This document shows positions 60,792 through 64,000 of a stretch of 64,000 bases of DNA, in pieces (positions within the stretch are counted from its first letter, which is position 1; each line of letters starts with the position of its first letter). Both the position numbers and the translations under genes were made by a program. The notes beneath the pieces are model-generated. The model was given only the letters and a program-made list of their open reading frames with translations. It ran no database searches and was not told the DNA's origin. Origin of the DNA: an uncultured Prevotellaceae bacterium (GTDB taxonomy: Bacteria > Bacteroidota > Bacteroidia > Bacteroidales > Bacteroidaceae); the NCBI GenBank assembly GCA_946186505.1, contig CAMHNI010000008.1, positions 48,333 to 112,332 of the forward strand, in the 5' to 3' direction.

Positions 60792-61547
60792 ATGGAAAAG
60801 ATGAGATTGTATTTTTCGCTATTGGCCCTCGCCTGCCTGACCGCCCATGCACAGAGGACCATGATAGAGGAGGGGCGGACGTGGAACTGCGAAGACCTTT
60901 ACCCTTCACCCCCCGCAGGCGCAGAGCAGGCGTATTTCGACGAGAGCAAGTCGGTGTACGTGGTACACTGCACCTACCGGCTCTGTGGCGACACGGCCAT
61001 AGCCGGGAACACCTATAAGAGGATGCTCAGAAACGGACAGTACCTCTGCGCCATGAGGCAGGAGGGACAGAGGGTGACACTGGTGGCCGACGGCGAAACG
61101 GACGAGAAGCTGGCCTTCGACTTCAGCCTCGGGCAGGGCTCGGCGGTTGTGCAGAAGACGGAGGCCACCGGCTACGGCATAGACGTGGAGGCCGTGGACC
61201 AGGTCGTCGTGGACGGTGTTGCCAGGCTACGGCAGATGCTCTATACGGACTATGGCATGCTGGCCGACATCTGGGTGGAGGGCATCGGCAGCATGGACGG
61301 CCCCCTGCCCTATTGGCGTAATGGCTGGGCTACGCCCGTTCACCGCTTCATCTCATGCAGCCAGGACGGTGAGCGGATTTTCAGCGCCTCCGACTTCTTT
61401 GTCACACAGTCCGTCCAAAAGCCTTACGTCGGAGACTCCAGGACGGCTCCCCGACAATACGACCTGCAGGGCCGCCGAATCAGCGGACAACCACAGCGGC
61501 CCGGAATCATGATAACAGGCGGACGGAAAATCGTGGCGAGGCCATGA
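60792..61547 (+). CDS. Secreted protein with short Prevotella-type C-terminal motif
   Basis: 251 residues, signal peptide MEKMRLYFSLLALACLTAHA. Not recognised; body TYRLCGDTAIAGNTYKRMLR resembles domains of secreted Prevotella proteins. The C-terminus QYDLQGRRISGQPQRPGIMI-TGGRKIVAR matches the YDLQGRR...P-G-YI--GRK-V pattern common in secreted Prevotella proteins, likely an export or anchoring signal. Promoter TATTTTTGCA at ~60768-60777. High GC, unlike the preceding gene. Confidence 0.75.
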   Translation: MEKMRLYFSLLALACLTAHAQRTMIEEGRTWNCEDLYPSPPAGAEQAYFDESKSVYVVHCTYRLCGDTAIAGNTYKRMLRNGQYLCAMRQEGQRVTLVADGETDEKLAFDFSLGQGSAVVQKTEATGYGIDVEAVDQVVVDGVARLRQMLYTDYGMLADIWVEGIGSMDGPLPYWRNGWATPVHRFISCSQDGERIFSASDFFVTQSVQKPYVGDSRTAPRQYDLQGRRISGQPQRPGIMITGGRKIVARP

Positions 61548-61640
61548 GAACGGCCAATATGCGCCCCCCAGTTTCAGGTACGACGTCAGGATGCTGAGCG
61601 TTTACCGTTAAAAACCGTTAACAGATGGTATACCTCTAGA

Positions 61641-61735
61641 GTCACGGGGACGGTTCTAGTGATCATTTTTCATTCGAATAATTTGGCAGTTTAAGAATAT
61701 GTTATTACTTTTGCATAGTCTAACAAGAAAACGAC
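61641..61735 (+). repeat. RAYT/IS200-type 5' end with REP-like sequence and promoter
   Basis: GTCACGGGGACGGTTCTAGT then GATCATTTTTCATT, followed by TTTGGCAGTTTAAGAATATG-TTATTACTTTTGCA and TCTAACAAGAAAACGACGTA; same as at 63697-63788. Confidence 0.75.
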
Positions 61736-61740
61736 GTAAG

Positions 61741-62796
61741 ATGCCACGACAGGCAAGAAAGCTTTGTGCAATGCAGCTTCGCTATGCGAAGAGCCGCTCC
61801 CATGATTTGGGGATTAAGCTGACAGCAGCCCTATGCAGCATGGTGGCTGTTCTTACAGGCTGCTCATCACAGGTGTATTCTGATTTATATACCTATGAGT
61901 ATGACCCGCTGCCGAGGGACTCGGTGGCTGTGGTTGCAGCCGGCGACAGCACTATTGACAATGCCTTGGTTATCGGCAAGGTCATTGTCAGCCATACTGC
62001 AGTCGGCACACAGCAACAGTATGACCGCGTGCTCTTCCGGGCCATAGACGAAGCCGCACGCTACGGCGGCAACCTGCTCGTTGTAGAACAGCTGGCCCCT
62101 GCCAATGGAAAGCAGGGGACCTGGGCAACCATTGCCCGTAGTTCAAAACCTGTCAGGACAGTTACTGCCCCGTCGTTCAGCAGTCTGGCAGAAGCTTCCG
62201 ACAGACACACGGCCAGCACACAGAACCTTAAAACGGGAAAACAAGGAAGCAGCCAGTCACACACGTCGCAACCGTCCGGCTGTCTGAAGTTCAATGTCGG
62301 CCCTATGTGGAACACCTCCAAAATATATTACAGCGACAATGGTGATTTCAAACGAGGTGTCAGCGGTGTGGCCTTTGATGCATCAATAGCCAATATGGGT
62401 GGGGGCTGGTACGGATATGGTTTCGACTTCTATGGCTACCATGCGACAATGGAGGGCAGGAAGACGGGTGGGCGTCAGGAAACGTTTGACTTCACCCAGT
62501 TCTATATAGGCTTGGCATTGGTCATTGGTGGCCAACTGGCCGACAGGTTGCGCATAAACGCCTCCATTGGTCTGGGGCTTGGCATCCATACCAATAGCGG
62601 TGACAGCGAGGCTGGCGTGGCATTTCGTTCGACCGTGGGTTTGGAGTATATGGTGTCGCACAAAATCGGTATCGGTCTTGATCTGGTCAGTCAGCGCCTG
62701 CTGCTAACAAAGCCCGAGGGCTTCAATCTGGCGGATGACGAGTTCTACGGTTTCCAGCAACTAGGATTTATGCCGGGGTTGCGGGTGTATTTCTAA
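61741..62796 (+). CDS. Barrel lipoprotein starting with a captured transposase N-terminus
   Basis: 351 residues from ATG 61741. The first seven codons (MPRQARK) are those of a RAYT transposase, joined to a hairpin-derived stretch and then a lipoprotein signal (IKLTAALCSMVAVLTGC). The body has a periplasmic domain (ALVIGKVIVSHTAVGTQQQY) and a C-terminal barrel-like domain (FNVGPMWNTSKIYYSDNGDF...GFMPGLRVYF). ATG 61771 may be the native start. Surface or outer-membrane lipoprotein of unknown function. Confidence 0.7.
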   Translation: MPRQARKLCAMQLRYAKSRSHDLGIKLTAALCSMVAVLTGCSSQVYSDLYTYEYDPLPRDSVAVVAAGDSTIDNALVIGKVIVSHTAVGTQQQYDRVLFRAIDEAARYGGNLLVVEQLAPANGKQGTWATIARSSKPVRTVTAPSFSSLAEASDRHTASTQNLKTGKQGSSQSHTSQPSGCLKFNVGPMWNTSKIYYSDNGDFKRGVSGVAFDASIANMGGGWYGYGFDFYGYHATMEGRKTGGRQETFDFTQFYIGLALVIGGQLADRLRINASIGLGLGIHTNSGDSEAGVAFRSTVGLEYMVSHKIGIGLDLVSQRLLLTKPEGFNLADDEFYGFQQLGFMPGLRVYF

Positions 62797-62825
62797 GGTT
62801 CAGAAGAATTATACATAAAAATCAA

Positions 62826-62974
62826 ATGAAAAGACTTGTAAAGACATTCGGTATTGCGGCAACAGTGGCGACGACCTCGGTACGAACTGCGTCAGTAAAC
62901 CTGCGCAGACGGAGTTCACCATAACGCCCAAGCCAAAAGTACAGAAGGAAGCTACGAAGGAGGACAAAGAGTAA
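62826..62974 (+). pseudogene. Frameshifted small lipoprotein
   Basis: MKRLVKTFGIAATVATTSVR in one frame; after one shift, GTNCVSKPAQTEFTITPKPK then VQKEATKEDKE-stop in another. The parts fit one short exported protein with a broken signal region. Confidence 0.5.
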
Positions 62975-63052
62975 CCGGAGTACACACCGGTGTTCGAGCT
63001 CGCTCGCTTGCCAAGAACCGACTTCGTGTGTACATTTAATAATAATGAAACT

Positions 63053-63670
63053 ATGAAACGAATTCTATTTATTTTTGTAGCTATAGCGGTTACGATGACC
63101 GCTACGGCACAGGTGCGCCCGTTCATTCAGGCAGGAATTGGCGGCAGTGAGTTCTGGCTACAGAATGCCGAGGGGACAGAAGCGCGATTCTCCTACCTCG
63201 TAGGTGCAGGAGTTGAGATTCCCGTCAAGAATCAATTTGGGATTCAACCCGCGTTAATGTTGGTATCGAAAGGTGCCGATGCACCTCCTTCGAAGAACGA
63301 CAATATAGAGACCAACATCCACCTCGTATACTTGGAAATGCCACTGGATGTCACATACCGCGCTACCATCAGTGACAATTGGCAGGCAAAGCTGGCCGCA
63401 GGTCCCTACTTTGCCTATGGCATCGGGGGTGACACAGAAGTAAAGAGTTCTCGCCTTCACACCACTAATGGCAGTTTCAGCGGGAAGAGCCCAATGAGGC
63501 GATTCGATGCCGGATTGAATGCCCAAGTACTGTTCGAGTACAAGCGGGTGTTTATGGGTATGAACTGGGACATGGGCTTCATTCCGATTCACAAGAAGGA
63601 ACCTGCCCTTGACAACAAGACCTTTCCCTGCAATAGCACAGGTGCCTTTACAATAGGTCTGATTATGTAA
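63053..63670 (+). CDS. Outer-membrane beta-barrel (porin-family) protein
   Basis: 205 residues from ATG 63053 (MKRILFIFVAIAVTMTATAQ signal peptide). QPALMLVSKGADAPPSKNDN and VYLEMPLDVTYRATISDNWQ-AKLAAGPYFAYGIGGD match the PorT/OmpA-like beta-barrel domain of Bacteroidetes. Just upstream lies a hairpin scrap (TTCGAGCTCGCTCGCTTGCC). Function unknown. Confidence 0.85.
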   Translation: MKRILFIFVAIAVTMTATAQVRPFIQAGIGGSEFWLQNAEGTEARFSYLVGAGVEIPVKNQFGIQPALMLVSKGADAPPSKNDNIETNIHLVYLEMPLDVTYRATISDNWQAKLAAGPYFAYGIGGDTEVKSSRLHTTNGSFSGKSPMRRFDAGLNAQVLFEYKRVFMGMNWDMGFIPIHKKEPALDNKTFPCNSTGAFTIGLIM

Positions 63671-63696
63671 CTCCAATAAATTATACTATAAAGAAT

Positions 63697-63944
63697 CTCG
63701 GGGACTACCAATCATTTTTCGTCCGAGCAATTTGGCTATTTAAGAATATGTATTACTTTCGCATGGTCTAACAAGAAAACGACATACGATGCCACGACAA
63801 GCAAGAAAGGTTAGTGGTAATGGAATCCGTCAAAGGCTTCGGCGCTGGTATTCGACAGCTTGCAAGACTGACGGGTGTCTCTTTCGGAGTAATACTAAAA
63901 TTGTAGCAAATGAAAAATGATCGCAAGAACCGTCCCCCCGTGAT
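63697..63944 (+). pseudogene. Deletion derivative of a RAYT (IS200-like, REP-associated) transposase
   Basis: Promoter block as at 61665, then ATG 63789 MPRQARKVSGNGI; after a large internal deletion the C-terminus continues in the +1 frame: GAGIRQLARLTGVSFGVILKL-stop (63906). It is followed by the inverted REP-like end (AAATGAAAAATGATCGCAAG then AACCGTCCCCCCGTGAT). Both element ends are kept without the catalytic HUH/Tyr region, so it resembles a non-autonomous element. The last ~55 bases of the window show no recognisable gene. Confidence 0.7.
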
Positions 63945-64000
63945 TAGGCACTGTGTGGACGGGCCGTGTTGTACATCATAATGGCGTTGGCCACAGCTTT

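Overview
The window looks like a chromosomal segment of a Bacteroidales bacterium, most likely Prevotella/Segatella or a close relative. Promoters follow the Bacteroidetes -7 pattern (TAnnTTTGC, often only 5-25 nt before ATG). The gene families are typical of that group: GLPGLI protein plus outer-membrane barrel partner, DUF3244, DUF4248, a T9SS sorting domain, a C25 gingipain-like protease, CE1 esterases and SLBB polysaccharide export. No rRNA or tRNA gene was seen; a tmRNA gene (ssrA) lies on the minus strand at 36.9-37.3 kb.

Layout. 0-7 kb: two secreted CE1 esterases (the first cut by the window edge and absent from the ORF track), a BRO-N/Fic fusion, HNH and kinase relics, an outer-membrane barrel, a TauE/SafE permease and a YgjP-like metalloprotease, plus partial duplications of two of these genes. 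7-31 kb: a very repeat-rich island of small stress/defence modules: a HEPN Abi-like gene, two HigBA-type modules, a zeta-toxin module, two YoeB-type modules, a YafQ module, an AAA ATPase/RloB/EVE-like membrane-protein operon, an AAA-DUF4143 ATPase, three Crp/Fnr paralogues, and outer-membrane receptors with a LuxR regulator. 30.5-33.3 kb: a membrane-tethered regulator, small secreted proteins and a decayed receptor gene. 33.5-37.3 kb: a structured RNA leader, accessory genes including a VapE/VirE-type ATPase, five 22-bp direct repeats before a DUF4248 gene, and ssrA. 37.5-52.4 kb: a full Wzx/Wzy exopolysaccharide locus (export channel, chain-length protein, flippase, polymerase, six glycosyltransferases or related proteins, acetyltransferase, LicD, metallophosphoesterase, initiating sugar transferase). 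52.4-64 kb: secreted and lipoprotein genes, a second membrane-tethered regulator, a DUF3244 / T9SS-adhesin-like / C25 protease operon, and pieces of an IS200-like (RAYT) transposase whose promoter end appears before two host genes.

Most unusual observations. (1) Short palindromic micro-repeats (30-38 nt) with constant flanks and interchangeable hairpin stems occur between genes and also inside at least two reading frames as exact 33-nt (11-codon) in-frame additions; some copies are nested in others, giving occupied/unoccupied pairs within the window. (2) Toxin-antitoxin modules with unrelated payloads share the same promoter/leader and, in three cases, the same 3' terminator repeat, suggesting exchange of payload between fixed ends; they are inserted beside truncated copies of a signal-peptide start. 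(3) A three-gene AAA/RloB/EVE-like-plus-transmembrane operon looks like an AbiL-type defence system with an additional membrane protein. (4) A ~215-nt leader with mutually exclusive helices precedes the accessory block at 33.7 kb. All functions are inferred by reading the sequence; no database search was run.
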